A DNA stretch of 64,000 bases from Parabacteroides johnsonii DSM 18315 (GTDB lineage Bacteria; Bacteroidota; Bacteroidia; Bacteroidales; Tannerellaceae): NCBI RefSeq assembly GCF_025151045.1, contig NZ_CP102285.1:62001-126000 (forward strand), written 5' to 3'. Below the pieces are notes generated by a model, which saw nothing but the letters and a program-made list of their open reading frames with translations, searched no databases and was not told where the DNA came from. The first letter of the stretch is position 1, and each line of letters begins with the position of its first letter. Below, one piece after another: positions 33,557 to 42,325 of this stretch. The position numbers and the translations under genes were made by a program.

Positions 33557-34795
33557 TTATTTATTAAAAGTTGTTTTAAATAATTCTGTTTTAGTCTTCA
33601 AATTAATTATACTTTCAATTGGGATATTATTATCTTCAGCAATTCTTATTGCATTATTAATATTATAAAAACTCTTCTGTGTATGAGTGTCAGAATCCAG
33701 TGAAAACATTGCACCTTTTGTTATAGCATATTGTACATATTTTGGATCTAAATCCAAACGTAAAGGATCACCATTAATTTCAACAACTACATTGTTTTGT
33801 ACACAAGCATCAATTATTCTATACATATCTAAATACAAACCTATGTTCCTCTTATAGATTCTAGAACTTGGATGTGCAAGAATATTTGACTCTGGATGCT
33901 CTATAGCTTTTAATATCCGTTTTGTGGCTTCTTTCTTTGTCATGCATACATCTCTATGAACAGCAACAATTACATAATCCAACTGTGCTAAGATTTTGGT
34001 TTCAAAGTCTAAAGATCCATCGGATAAAATTTCACATTCTATACTTTTCAGAATGGTCGGTCTTGATAATCTATTCAACTTATCAATTTCTTCGATTTGT
34101 TTAAATAAATCATCCTCTTTAACGCCATTCACTATTTTTGAATGATCAGATATGCCCACGTATTCTCTTCCACATTCTATAGCTAATTTTCTTAATTCAG
34201 AAATTTTACAACGCCCATCACTATAGTTAGTATGATTGTGAAAAGAGCCAAACAGTTTTTTCCCACAAATATAAGATTCGGAACCATTATTATTGATTGC
34301 ATATTTATGTGGAAAATCAGCACTTTCTAAGTTTTCTACATAATACGCATATAGATCTGCTCTATCTGCTCCGTAAATTGATTTAGCTTTATCTGACAAA
34401 TAATAGCGATATAGTTGCTGCTTACTATTTATCAAATCATTTTTTATTATCGACCGAAGTTCTTTAAGGTCTAGAAAGTTAGGCAAAATCAATGAACGAA
34501 GCCAATCTGGAATGTCAGCCAAATATCTATCAATAAATTCTATAGTTCCTTTATTTTTATATTCTCTGAAATATCCAATTGTTCTATTATCAAAGATTAA
34601 CTGGTGAATATTATTTTGATCTATTATTGAATCGTCACTTTCTTTTGAAAAAGAATCGATAAGATTCAGTATTTGATTTGCATATAAATTTAGTTCTTCA
34701 TCTCCGAAGAATAAACTTGCTCTTTCCAAATCGAAAAACTTATAATATAGCTTCTTATTTTGAATATTCATTAGACATCTATTGTTTATATCCAC
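33557..34795 (-). CDS. PHP-domain hydrolase (PolX-type PHP)
   Basis: 412 aa. The C-terminal 230 residues are a PHP metal-dependent phosphoesterase domain closely patterned on that of PolX: FHNHTNYSDG (HxH) at about 185-194, YVGISDHSK, the ESN/AHPSSR block, EINGDPLRLDL and SLDSDTHT as metal ligands. The first 170 residues are helical and do not show a polymerase active site, so this is not a polymerase. Likely removes a phosphate or phosphodiester in the pathway (inference). Start overlaps the preceding gene by 10 bases; a second ATG is at 34771. Confidence 0.85.
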   Translation of the reverse strand: MDINNRCLMNIQNKKLYYKFFDLERASLFFGDEELNLYANQILNLIDSFSKESDDSIIDQNNIHQLIFDNRTIGYFREYKNKGTIEFIDRYLADIPDWLRSLILPNFLDLKELRSIIKNDLINSKQQLYRYYLSDKAKSIYGADRADLYAYYVENLESADFPHKYAINNNGSESYICGKKLFGSFHNHTNYSDGRCKISELRKLAIECGREYVGISDHSKIVNGVKEDDLFKQIEEIDKLNRLSRPTILKSIECEILSDGSLDFETKILAQLDYVIVAVHRDVCMTKKEATKRILKAIEHPESNILAHPSSRIYKRNIGLYLDMYRIIDACVQNNVVVEINGDPLRLDLDPKYVQYAITKGAMFSLDSDTHTQKSFYNINNAIRIAEDNNIPIESIINLKTKTELFKTTFNK

Positions 34796-35574
34796 TCATT
34801 AATATCTTTTTTTGATACGCCCCATTGTATTTCTTGTTCCTGATTCGGTAAACAATACTTACAACACGGGATAGGCTTATTTAAAAAGTCAACGATCTCA
34901 TCAATCGACTTAGCGTCATAAATATCAATAGAGTTGTTTAAGCTTGTATCAAATATATTTGAATGGAAATATTTTTGAAAAAATTTTGCTTTAAAAGGAA
35001 CGACACAAGAAGACAACCTTCCATGTTCTAAAACAACACACCTTGCTTTCCAAAAGCACTTATTGAAATTTTCTTCCATATTCTGACTACCGCTACTATC
35101 TCTCAAATTTTTAAACCAACTCTTAGTAACTTTGCCTGGGGATTTTATACAATATAATTTTGTACCATAAAGACTAGCTTTCATATTAATTTTATCCCAA
35201 TCTATGTCTATTGGATACATGGTAATACTGATTATTGTATTTGTATCTGCACATAATTTATATATTTTATCTGAGAGATTAGGTAAAAGCAATCCATTGG
35301 TACATAAGTATTTTTCTCCGGATACATATTGATTGGTAATTGTTATAAAATCTTCTAATTGAGGATGTAACAAAGCCTCTCCGCCCATAAGTTCCAAACA
35401 ATGGATATTTCCATTTAACAACTCGTATAACCTACAAATATCTTTTTCAAATGTTTCTTTGTCTAGAAAGGATTTCTGGGCTAACGGAGAAAAATGACCA
35501 CAACATTTACAATTTAAATTGCAATGATCCACAATATCAACGATAAATCTGATTTTATCTTTTGTAACTAACAT
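34786..35574 (-). CDS. Radical SAM protein 4 (glycan-cluster type)
   Basis: 262 aa. Cluster-binding motif CNLNCKCC (CxxxCxxC) at about residues 18-25 within DHCNLNCKCCGHFSPLA, typical of radical SAM proteins found in surface-glycan gene clusters. The GGEALLHP motif for SAM binding follows at about 64-71. The C-terminus has extra cysteines (CCKYC at about 245) that may bind a second cluster. Substrate unknown. Followed by the PHP gene with a 10-base overlap. Confidence 0.88.
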   Translation of the reverse strand: MLVTKDKIRFIVDIVDHCNLNCKCCGHFSPLAQKSFLDKETFEKDICRLYELLNGNIHCLELMGGEALLHPQLEDFITITNQYVSGEKYLCTNGLLLPNLSDKIYKLCADTNTIISITMYPIDIDWDKINMKASLYGTKLYCIKSPGKVTKSWFKNLRDSSGSQNMEENFNKCFWKARCVVLEHGRLSSCVVPFKAKFFQKYFHSNIFDTSLNNSIDIYDAKSIDEIVDFLNKPIPCCKYCLPNQEQEIQWGVSKKDINEWI

Positions 35575-35627
35575 AATACAGTATCAAATTTGACATTATA
35601 TATACCAACCATTTAATATAAAGTTTC

Positions 35628-36344
35628 TCATATTAATATATTCTCTATTATAATATTTGAATCATTTAAAGTTATAAGTGAAAATCCTTCTCTTCCATGT
35701 GCAATTTGAAACTTTAAAAGTTTCGGGTGAAAAGCAAAGCCAATTGACGATGCTGAACTATATATTATACCGTCAATAGTCTTAATTTCATGATGGTGGG
35801 TATGTCCATATAATACCAATCTTATATTTTTATATTTATGAATAATATCATTGAATACATCACGATTTTCAAGTAACTTCCTATTAAGCCATCCATCCTG
35901 TTCAATAGGTGGATGATGAAGTACAATCACTGTAGGACCGCAAGAATGCTTTAATAGGTCAAGAAACTTGTCAGGGTAAAAATTACCTCGAGATTTTCCC
36001 GCCATAACTGAATTCAACATTATAAATGTCCAACCATTTAGCATAAACAATTCACAATTCTTATAGAACCACGATTTATGACTCCCATAAAATATATCAA
36101 GATTATCATGATTGCCAGGACAACAGAATGTAGGAATATTAGTTTTAGCCAATAAGTTATCTATGTAGTTATACGACCATGCAGATCCATCATTAGACAA
36201 ATCACCGGAAATGATAATAGCATCAATATTATCCATAGTTTGAATCTTTTTAATAGCTTTATCAAAATGCAATTTGGTGTCTGTATTCCAAATTGGTAAT
36301 CCATGATTCTCAAGGTGTATATCAGAAATATGTATTATTCTCAT
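35628..36344 (-). CDS. Calcineurin-like metallophosphoesterase
   Basis: 238 aa. All metal-site motifs are present in order: DIHLE (DxH), SGDLSND (GD), CPGNHDN (GNHD), VVLHHPP and YGHTHHHE (GHxH). Similar in length to CpdA-type phosphodiesterases. In this operon it probably cleaves a nucleotide or sugar phosphate intermediate (inference). Its start shares one base with the ADP-ribosylglycohydrolase stop. Confidence 0.9.
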   Translation of the reverse strand: MRIIHISDIHLENHGLPIWNTDTKLHFDKAIKKIQTMDNIDAIIISGDLSNDGSAWSYNYIDNLLAKTNIPTFCCPGNHDNLDIFYGSHKSWFYKNCELFMLNGWTFIMLNSVMAGKSRGNFYPDKFLDLLKHSCGPTVIVLHHPPIEQDGWLNRKLLENRDVFNDIIHKYKNIRLVLYGHTHHHEIKTIDGIIYSSASSIGFAFHPKLLKFQIAHGREGFSLITLNDSNIIIENILI

Positions 36345-37507
36345 TATATATTGAACAGATTAAAAATATCATCATCAGAAACCTCTGATATATAAAAACT
36401 GTTGTACATATCAAAATCTATATCTAGTAAAATGCCGTTACATAGGTAAGGATATTCAGATGTAAAGTCTGGAAACTTATTTTTAAGTTCATTTTCTATT
36501 CGAGAAAAAATTTGTTCTCTATTACTTAACACCTGTGTCATAGAACATTTTCTATCTTTAATTTCAACATACACTCTTGTACCTTTAGGAATAAAAACTT
36601 TTGTTGAGTCCGTTACGGCTAATGCAAAAGTATATCGAATATAGCTATTTAAAAAAAGATCTTCTTTCGCAGTAAGTATTACTGCTGACTGAGAACCATA
36701 AATTAATGAATCAATAAATTTATGCAATATATCAATAAAATCTTCAGGAAGCTTATTAAAAACAAAATCCAAAATATTATCAGGTATTTCATCATAGAAT
36801 GATGCAGCAATCGATCCTGCAATACATGCTTGTGTATCTGCATCACCACCCAAAGATACAGCTAAACGTATTGCATCCTCGAAATCAGATGATTGTAAAA
36901 ATGCAATTATAGCTTCTGGTACACTTCCTTGACAACTAGAATCGAATGAATAATTAGTACGTATAGTGTTTATATCACGGCTAAGATTATAGCCAAATTT
37001 GTTTTCTATATAATCTTTAATATTTACTTTCGTAAATCCATGTCTTGCCAAGAAAATTGCTGCCGTAACTGCTTTTGCTCCTTTGATACCTTCTGAATGG
37101 TTATGAGTAATAATAGCAGTTTCTTCAGCTACTTGTAATGCATCCTTTAAACTTGGAGTTTTTAATACAATTGGACTGACTCTCATAGCCGAACCATTTC
37201 CCCAACTTTGATACGGTTCAGGTTCGCTAGAAAATAACCATTTCTTAAAAGAATGTCCATAACCAACTTCCATGTATTTTCTACAAATAGAACGGACTAT
37301 TAGTTGTAATGGTATCGATGTATCCAAAAGCCAATTTGCAACAGCAATAGTAAGGACTGTATCATCCGTATATGTACTATTATTATTGAATAGAGTAAAA
37401 TTGTAATCCTTCGTTCTATTCCCTTTTAATTCATACGATGAGCCAATAATGTCTCCTGCAATAGCACCAGCTATAGGCAGAATTTTTAAAATATCTTGTT
37501 TTGTCAT
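36344..37507 (-). CDS. ADP-ribosylglycohydrolase (DraG family) with C-terminal extension
   Basis: 387 aa. DraG-type magnesium sites: GAIAGDIIGS at about 15-24, YTDDTVL at about 46-52 and GGDADTQACIAGS at about 225-237, so the catalytic set looks intact. Residues about 268-387 form an extra domain I do not recognise. Family members split N-glycosidic bonds of ADP-ribose or related ribosides. In a biosynthetic operon the target may be a nucleoside-like intermediate rather than a protein (inference). ATGA overlap with the gene before it. Confidence 0.88.
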   Translation of the reverse strand: MTKQDILKILPIAGAIAGDIIGSSYELKGNRTKDYNFTLFNNNSTYTDDTVLTIAVANWLLDTSIPLQLIVRSICRKYMEVGYGHSFKKWLFSSEPEPYQSWGNGSAMRVSPIVLKTPSLKDALQVAEETAIITHNHSEGIKGAKAVTAAIFLARHGFTKVNIKDYIENKFGYNLSRDINTIRTNYSFDSSCQGSVPEAIIAFLQSSDFEDAIRLAVSLGGDADTQACIAGSIAASFYDEIPDNILDFVFNKLPEDFIDILHKFIDSLIYGSQSAVILTAKEDLFLNSYIRYTFALAVTDSTKVFIPKGTRVYVEIKDRKCSMTQVLSNREQIFSRIENELKNKFPDFTSEYPYLCNGILLDIDFDMYNSFYISEVSDDDIFNLFNI

Positions 37508-38553
37508 ATTTCCAATATTTTATTAATACTTAATTGGTTACCAACTTTAAAATTGTTTTCTTGTTTCCCTAGTTTTATCATCGTATTCATAATTTCTATA
37601 AAATCAGATATGGTTCCCTCCATTGAAAATGATTGAATATTGCTAACATTCAGGTCTTTAATGTTCTGGACTTGCTCATATCTACGATAAATATCGCCAG
37701 TAACAATAGATATGGCTGGGATTCCTAAATAAGCCAATTCACTCAAGGTATTTCGTCCGGATCTTGTTATCACAAGGCAAGCATCTTTGTAATAATGCTC
37801 TGCTGGAATAATTTCCTTATATAAAAATACATTATTAGGACAATTATCTCTATTCAATTCATCATAAATATTTTTACTTGAGCAAAGTATGTTTATTCTA
37901 TACTTTGGAAAATAAGCAGCTACTTTTTTACACAACAAACCTATATGCAGGGTCGTTTCAACAAATTGCTCTCCTACATTGATGGTGCCACCACCCAATA
38001 CACAATAGATATTATTTGTTGGAACATTCTTAATCGAAATAACCTCATTGCGGATTATAGTGTTGACAGAAATGAAATCATTGAATTTTTCATTGTGTTC
38101 CAATATTCTCAACCCATGAACAATCCCTAGATCACTTAAAGAATACATTTCTTTAAAGAAATCCATAGCTTCTTGATTATTATGAGGGTTATCAATATCA
38201 GAGGGATTAAGCAATGAGACAATTTTTATGTTAGGGTGAGAAATTTTAATAGACTGTAAAATTAATGGTTCACCATCAATTACTATTATTTCAGGATTAA
38301 ACTTATTAATAATATCGTGAATATAATGTCCTATGTTATTAGTAGGCAAAAGTCCAATAGAGCAGTAATCCATAGGTGTTACTTCTTGTAAGGTATCATA
38401 GCCACGAGACTCCAAATATTTCTTCCCTTGAAGATAACTAATAAACATAATCTCGTATCCATAGTTATCTCTCAAGTATTCTAAAATAGAAACACCAGCA
38501 ACTATTCTTCCTAATCCTGGGAAGCCACGAAATATACCAATTATCCTTTTCAT
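37504..38553 (-). CDS. MurG/GT28-like glycosyltransferase
   Basis: 349 aa with a two-Rossmann layout. The N-terminal half begins GIFRGFPGLGRIVAGVSIL. The C-terminal nucleotide-sugar site includes VLGGGTIN and VITRSGRNTLSELAYLGIPAIS (about 262-283), as in MurG and related GT28 enzymes. Cytosolic or peripheral to the inner membrane. Donor and acceptor unknown; UDP-HexNAc or its uronate from the same operon are candidates. Coupled by ATGA overlaps on both sides. Confidence 0.82.
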   Translation of the reverse strand: MKRIIGIFRGFPGLGRIVAGVSILEYLRDNYGYEIMFISYLQGKKYLESRGYDTLQEVTPMDYCSIGLLPTNNIGHYIHDIINKFNPEIIVIDGEPLILQSIKISHPNIKIVSLLNPSDIDNPHNNQEAMDFFKEMYSLSDLGIVHGLRILEHNEKFNDFISVNTIIRNEVISIKNVPTNNIYCVLGGGTINVGEQFVETTLHIGLLCKKVAAYFPKYRINILCSSKNIYDELNRDNCPNNVFLYKEIIPAEHYYKDACLVITRSGRNTLSELAYLGIPAISIVTGDIYRRYEQVQNIKDLNVSNIQSFSMEGTISDFIEIMNTMIKLGKQENNFKVGNQLSINKILEI

Positions 38554-40310
38554 TTTTCTACAGATGTCATTTTATAAATTTCTGATATGGAATATCTTCT
38601 TATTTGCAAAGAGTCTACACAAAGAGATGTACCTCCTTTATTTACTGAAAAAGCATACTGATAATGCCTGGCAACACAACTTTTTATATAATCATTAAAT
38701 GCACCATATGGATATGCGTATGATGAAAATTCACCGAAATGATTTATGATGAAATCTTTAGACTGTTGAAGTTCAATCTCCAATTCCTCATCTGTTAATT
38801 TCAAAAGATTATAATGAGAAACACCGTGAGATGCAATTTCCCAACCATGATTATTAAGATTTTTCAATTCATTCATATTTAGGTGTTCTCTAAGGTGTGA
38901 ATCCTTATTATTCCACCTATTATTTTTTCCAATCAATCCTGTACAAACAAAAACAGTCGCAGTAAAACCATATTCGTCAAGAATTGGCATAGCAAAATCA
39001 ATCAGGCCTTTATATCCATCATCAAATGTACAAACAATCCAATTCTTTCTTGTTTCCATATCTTTTCCTAAGTAATCAGACATAGAACATAGACCGTAGC
39101 CTGCTAAATAAACTTGTTTAACAAATTTGGCAAATACCGATATGGGTGTTGTAATACTGTCATGTAATGTTCCTTGAACATCATGTAAACCTACTGCAAT
39201 TATATGTTCTATGTTTTTATGAGCTATTACTGAAGTATTATCATCAATTAATGCATTCCATTTCTTTGATATTTCTTCTTTCTCGCAATACTGTTGTAAC
39301 TTTTTGTATGCTCTGAAATAAATAGTCTCCTTATCATTCAATGATATTAGATTCAGCAAAGATAAAGACATTGATTTGGGAGTCCACTCTTTAAAAAATA
39401 AGAATGGGAACTCCTCACTTAGTGTTTCCGAGACAAATCCTGTATTAGAACTTATAAAAGCACATCCGTTTTGCAATGCTTCTACAATAGCATTTGGATG
39501 CCCTTCACATACAGAACCTTGAACATATAAATCCCAATTTTTCATGAGCTTAAGCAAATCTTCCCTTGAGGTTTTACTCGTAAATTCAATATTATTCCTC
39601 AAATTAAGCAGCTCTATTATCTGTATATATTCTTGTTTTAAGTCTTCATCAATATCACCAACTAATGATAACGTAATAGGCAGATCTGAAACCTTCTTGA
39701 ATTCATTAATCATGTGCAACAGATTTAGAATGCCTTTTTTCTCATTAAGATGCGAAGCTGCACATCCCAACTTCAAGGAATTTGGAAGATTTGGGAATAC
39801 AACACGTGTGTATTCACCAACAAGTTCATTAGGTATAATAGTACTTTTTCCTTTTGCATGTCGACATGCCAATGAAAGATTATGTTCCATTTCTTTTGAA
39901 AGACATACAATTCTATCAGCATTTTTTACGGCCTCCTCCAGATACCATGTATCTTCAATCGACCATTTCGCAAGGTTTATATCACTTCCTCTTAAACATA
40001 GTATATATTTAGCGTTTATCTGCCTCGCGAGTAATGAGGCATAATAACCATTAAATCTCCCTCCAAAGCCAATTATGATATCAAAGTCTTTGTATCTCTG
40101 CGATTCTGTTTTTAGCTTGTATTCCATTCGAATATACTTGTTTAGTCCTGTCAGTTTTCCTCCAGAAGCAGTAGCAATTGGCAATGCTAAAGAATCAGCA
40201 ACTTCAACATAGTTGTTATTTGATAAAATATTAACTAGCCTTGTACATGAAAGAGACATTCCGCCACCTTCCAAACCAAATTCTGTTGTTACTATAAGTA
40301 TCTGTTTCAT
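38550..40310 (-). CDS. Fusion: GT4 glycosyltransferase + CE4 polysaccharide deacetylase
   Basis: 586 aa. Residues 1-370 are a GT-B, family 4 type glycosyltransferase (GGGMSLSCTRLVNIL at the start; donor site EGHPNAIVEALQNGCAFISS at about 270-289). Residues 390-586 are a NodB-like CE4 deacetylase: TFDDGYKG (metal Asp), SHGVSHYNLL (HxxxH) and AYPYGAFNDY. The fusion suggests transfer of a GlcNAc-like sugar followed by N-deacetylation. No signal peptide, so both steps are cytosolic, unlike most CE4 enzymes. Ten bases after the 171-aa gene. Confidence 0.88.
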   Translation of the reverse strand: MKQILIVTTEFGLEGGGMSLSCTRLVNILSNNNYVEVADSLALPIATASGGKLTGLNKYIRMEYKLKTESQRYKDFDIIIGFGGRFNGYYASLLARQINAKYILCLRGSDINLAKWSIEDTWYLEEAVKNADRIVCLSKEMEHNLSLACRHAKGKSTIIPNELVGEYTRVVFPNLPNSLKLGCAASHLNEKKGILNLLHMINEFKKVSDLPITLSLVGDIDEDLKQEYIQIIELLNLRNNIEFTSKTSREDLLKLMKNWDLYVQGSVCEGHPNAIVEALQNGCAFISSNTGFVSETLSEEFPFLFFKEWTPKSMSLSLLNLISLNDKETIYFRAYKKLQQYCEKEEISKKWNALIDDNTSVIAHKNIEHIIAVGLHDVQGTLHDSITTPISVFAKFVKQVYLAGYGLCSMSDYLGKDMETRKNWIVCTFDDGYKGLIDFAMPILDEYGFTATVFVCTGLIGKNNRWNNKDSHLREHLNMNELKNLNNHGWEIASHGVSHYNLLKLTDEELEIELQQSKDFIINHFGEFSSYAYPYGAFNDYIKSCVARHYQYAFSVNKGGTSLCVDSLQIRRYSISEIYKMTSVEK

Positions 40311-40320
40311 TAGTATTTTC

Positions 40321-40836
40321 TTATGATATAATCATTCCATAATGATATGTCCCATCAATTAATTTCTTTACTATAGAGAATTGTTTATAATATGTATTAA
40401 CCATATACTCTAAATCTTGAATACAAGGATTTTTCAATGTTCCATCTGGGAAATGTTCATATGTTTCAGACCAATTGTGCTTACACATGTAGTGAGGAAG
40501 TTTATTTAAAATATAAATGTTTTCTTGATTTTCAAATTGTTTATACCAAGTATCCTTATTTTGTAAGAATTCTTTAAATTCTTTATCATTCAAACTACAA
40601 CCAAACATACTATCTAATGAAAATATAGTCTTTTCAATATTAGTTCCAGATAAGGTGTTTTTTTCAAGTTTCTCAAAACCTATAAATGATTCATAGCCTT
40701 CATCAATAGGCCATCCCGTATTCATGTAGAGACCAGCATCATAAAGTGTTTTAAGCCGATCCTCTTTATATAAAGCTTCAAAGACTTTACAAGCAAAAAT
40801 ACTTATGTCTGATGTGAAATCAACGATTGCCACCAT
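40321..40836 (-). CDS. Pathway protein of unknown type (171 aa)
   Basis: Begins MVAIVDFTSDISIFACKVFEAL. A short hydrophobic strand followed by DFTSD near the N-terminus faintly recalls HAD-type phosphatases, but the other HAD motifs are not evident and I do not assign it. Soluble and acidic. Placed between a methyltransferase (four bases upstream) and the GT4-CE4 fusion, so part of the same pathway. Confidence 0.7.
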   Translation of the reverse strand: MVAIVDFTSDISIFACKVFEALYKEDRLKTLYDAGLYMNTGWPIDEGYESFIGFEKLEKNTLSGTNIEKTIFSLDSMFGCSLNDKEFKEFLQNKDTWYKQFENQENIYILNKLPHYMCKHNWSETYEHFPDGTLKNPCIQDLEYMVNTYYKQFSIVKKLIDGTYHYGMIIS

Positions 40837-40840
40837 CTTC

Positions 40841-41476
40841 TTAATCTTTTATTATTAAATATAATGTCTTACTTTTTCTGTTTATAGGATATTTATATGT
40901 TTCCCAAGACATAATTGTTGAACAAGGAAAAAGAGTTCTTACTTCATCATAGTTTAACCTTATGTATTCAGGAAATTCTTTATCAGTTTTTGTATATGAA
41001 GAGTCAATTATTTCCATAAGGTAATATTGGGGTTTGCCTGCACATATGTAGTATTCCTTCAGCAGACTAAGGTATTCTTCTTTTGATTTTGCAACATCTG
41101 CATAGGCACAGTTTACTAGAACCAACACATCTGATGAGTAATTCTGCCTATTGGGAAATTTTTCATTGTAAACAATGTTTTCTCTATTAAACATGTCTTT
41201 AAGTCTTCTTTGAGCAATGTGGCAAATCTGTTCATCTTTCTCAAATGCTATAATATTCGTGAAATCCAAATAACATAGAATCGCAGTAATATCACCCAAA
41301 CCGGAACCAACTTCAAGTATTCTATTATCTTTATTTAGTGGTTTCAGTATGGAATAAACAAGTTCCCAATATTTTGGGAAAGTGTCTTCGCAATATTGTT
41401 TGCTCCATGGTGCTACTAAGAAATCTTCTTCATGTGTGATATTATACGCCCTTAGCATTGATTGAAGTCGTTCCAT
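40841..41476 (-). CDS. Class I SAM methyltransferase
   Basis: 211 aa. SAM-binding motif I ILEVGSGLGDI at about 53-63, followed by the acidic motif II IIAFEKDEQI. Motif IV region VLVLVNCAYAD. Substrate unknown; small-molecule O-, N- or C-methylation are all possible. Overlaps the radical SAM gene upstream by 25 bases, so the two are tightly linked. Confidence 0.85.
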   Translation of the reverse strand: MERLQSMLRAYNITHEEDFLVAPWSKQYCEDTFPKYWELVYSILKPLNKDNRILEVGSGLGDITAILCYLDFTNIIAFEKDEQICHIAQRRLKDMFNRENIVYNEKFPNRQNYSSDVLVLVNCAYADVAKSKEEYLSLLKEYYICAGKPQYYLMEIIDSSYTKTDKEFPEYIRLNYDEVRTLFPCSTIMSWETYKYPINRKSKTLYLIIKD

Positions 41477-42324
41477 AATCCTTCAAATTGATTAATAACA
41501 TAATCTTTCCCTTCATCTAAATTAAGTTGTACATTTGCTTCTTTCAGTATACAACTTTGCAGTTTAAAATCAGGCAGAACTCTTATTTCGCCATAATTTC
41601 TACAAGTTTTAATATCTCGTCTGAAACATGGAGAATCAATATATAAAACAGAGGTTTGATGATCTCCACTCTGGATAATCCATTTTAATGCACCTGTCCC
41701 TTTGTCTATAAAACTCACGGCATTTTTCTCTAACATGGGCCTTATATTGTATACAAATTGATTACTTCCTTTTAAGCCTATTTGTGGTAAGAGTTTTAAA
41801 GGTAGATCATTCTCTAAAGCAAATCTTATTATATTCTCAATTGATAGATAGTCAGGAGATTGAATAACAGTATTTAATCCGATATTAATACCAGACTTCT
41901 TTATTATTTTTATTTTATCAATTATATTATATAGATTTCCAGTGCCCGTACTTTTAGAAAATTCTTTCTCCGAAATAAAAGGAAATTGAATATTAAATTT
42001 TACTCTGGTTCCTTTAAGAATATCAATCTGTTCATCAGTTATCAGTGATAAATTTGTAGCGCAACTTATATCACACTTCATATGTTGATCAGCGTAACAT
42101 ATCATTTTAACGATTTCCTTATGTAAGAAAGGTTCACCGCCACTAAAATTTATTTCTGATATTTGTTGATCATTCAAGAAGTCAATTAGCATTTTGAAAG
42201 AATCAAACGACATCATACTAAATTTCACACCTTTTTCTTGTCCTTCATTATGACAGAATGGACATTGATAATTACATTTATTTGTAACCAATATTCTGAG
42301 TTTATTCCATTTAATTGATTTCAT
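41452..42324 (-). CDS. Radical SAM protein 3 (MoaA-like)
   Basis: 290 aa. CNYQCPFCH (CxxxCxxC) at about 17-25, GGEPFLH at about 62-68. The C-terminal region contains CFRRDIKTC and LQSCILKE, so further cysteines could bind an auxiliary cluster. MoaA/SPASM-like fold. I rejected a viperin assignment because the viperin-specific downstream motifs are not seen. Begins one base after the DUF512-type protein gene ends. Confidence 0.87.
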   Translation of the reverse strand: MKSIKWNKLRILVTNKCNYQCPFCHNEGQEKGVKFSMMSFDSFKMLIDFLNDQQISEINFSGGEPFLHKEIVKMICYADQHMKCDISCATNLSLITDEQIDILKGTRVKFNIQFPFISEKEFSKSTGTGNLYNIIDKIKIIKKSGINIGLNTVIQSPDYLSIENIIRFALENDLPLKLLPQIGLKGSNQFVYNIRPMLEKNAVSFIDKGTGALKWIIQSGDHQTSVLYIDSPCFRRDIKTCRNYGEIRVLPDFKLQSCILKEANVQLNLDEGKDYVINQFEGLWNDFNQC

Positions 42325-42325
42325 A

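Noticed and set aside
33557-34795. PolX DNA polymerase
   Set aside because: Only the PHP half matches PolX. The N-terminal part shows no nucleotidyltransferase GS/DxD site.
41452-42324. Viperin-like (antiviral) radical SAM protein
   Set aside because: It has CxxxCxxC, but the surrounding motif is MoaA-like, and it sits in a biosynthetic operon with no nucleotide kinase.
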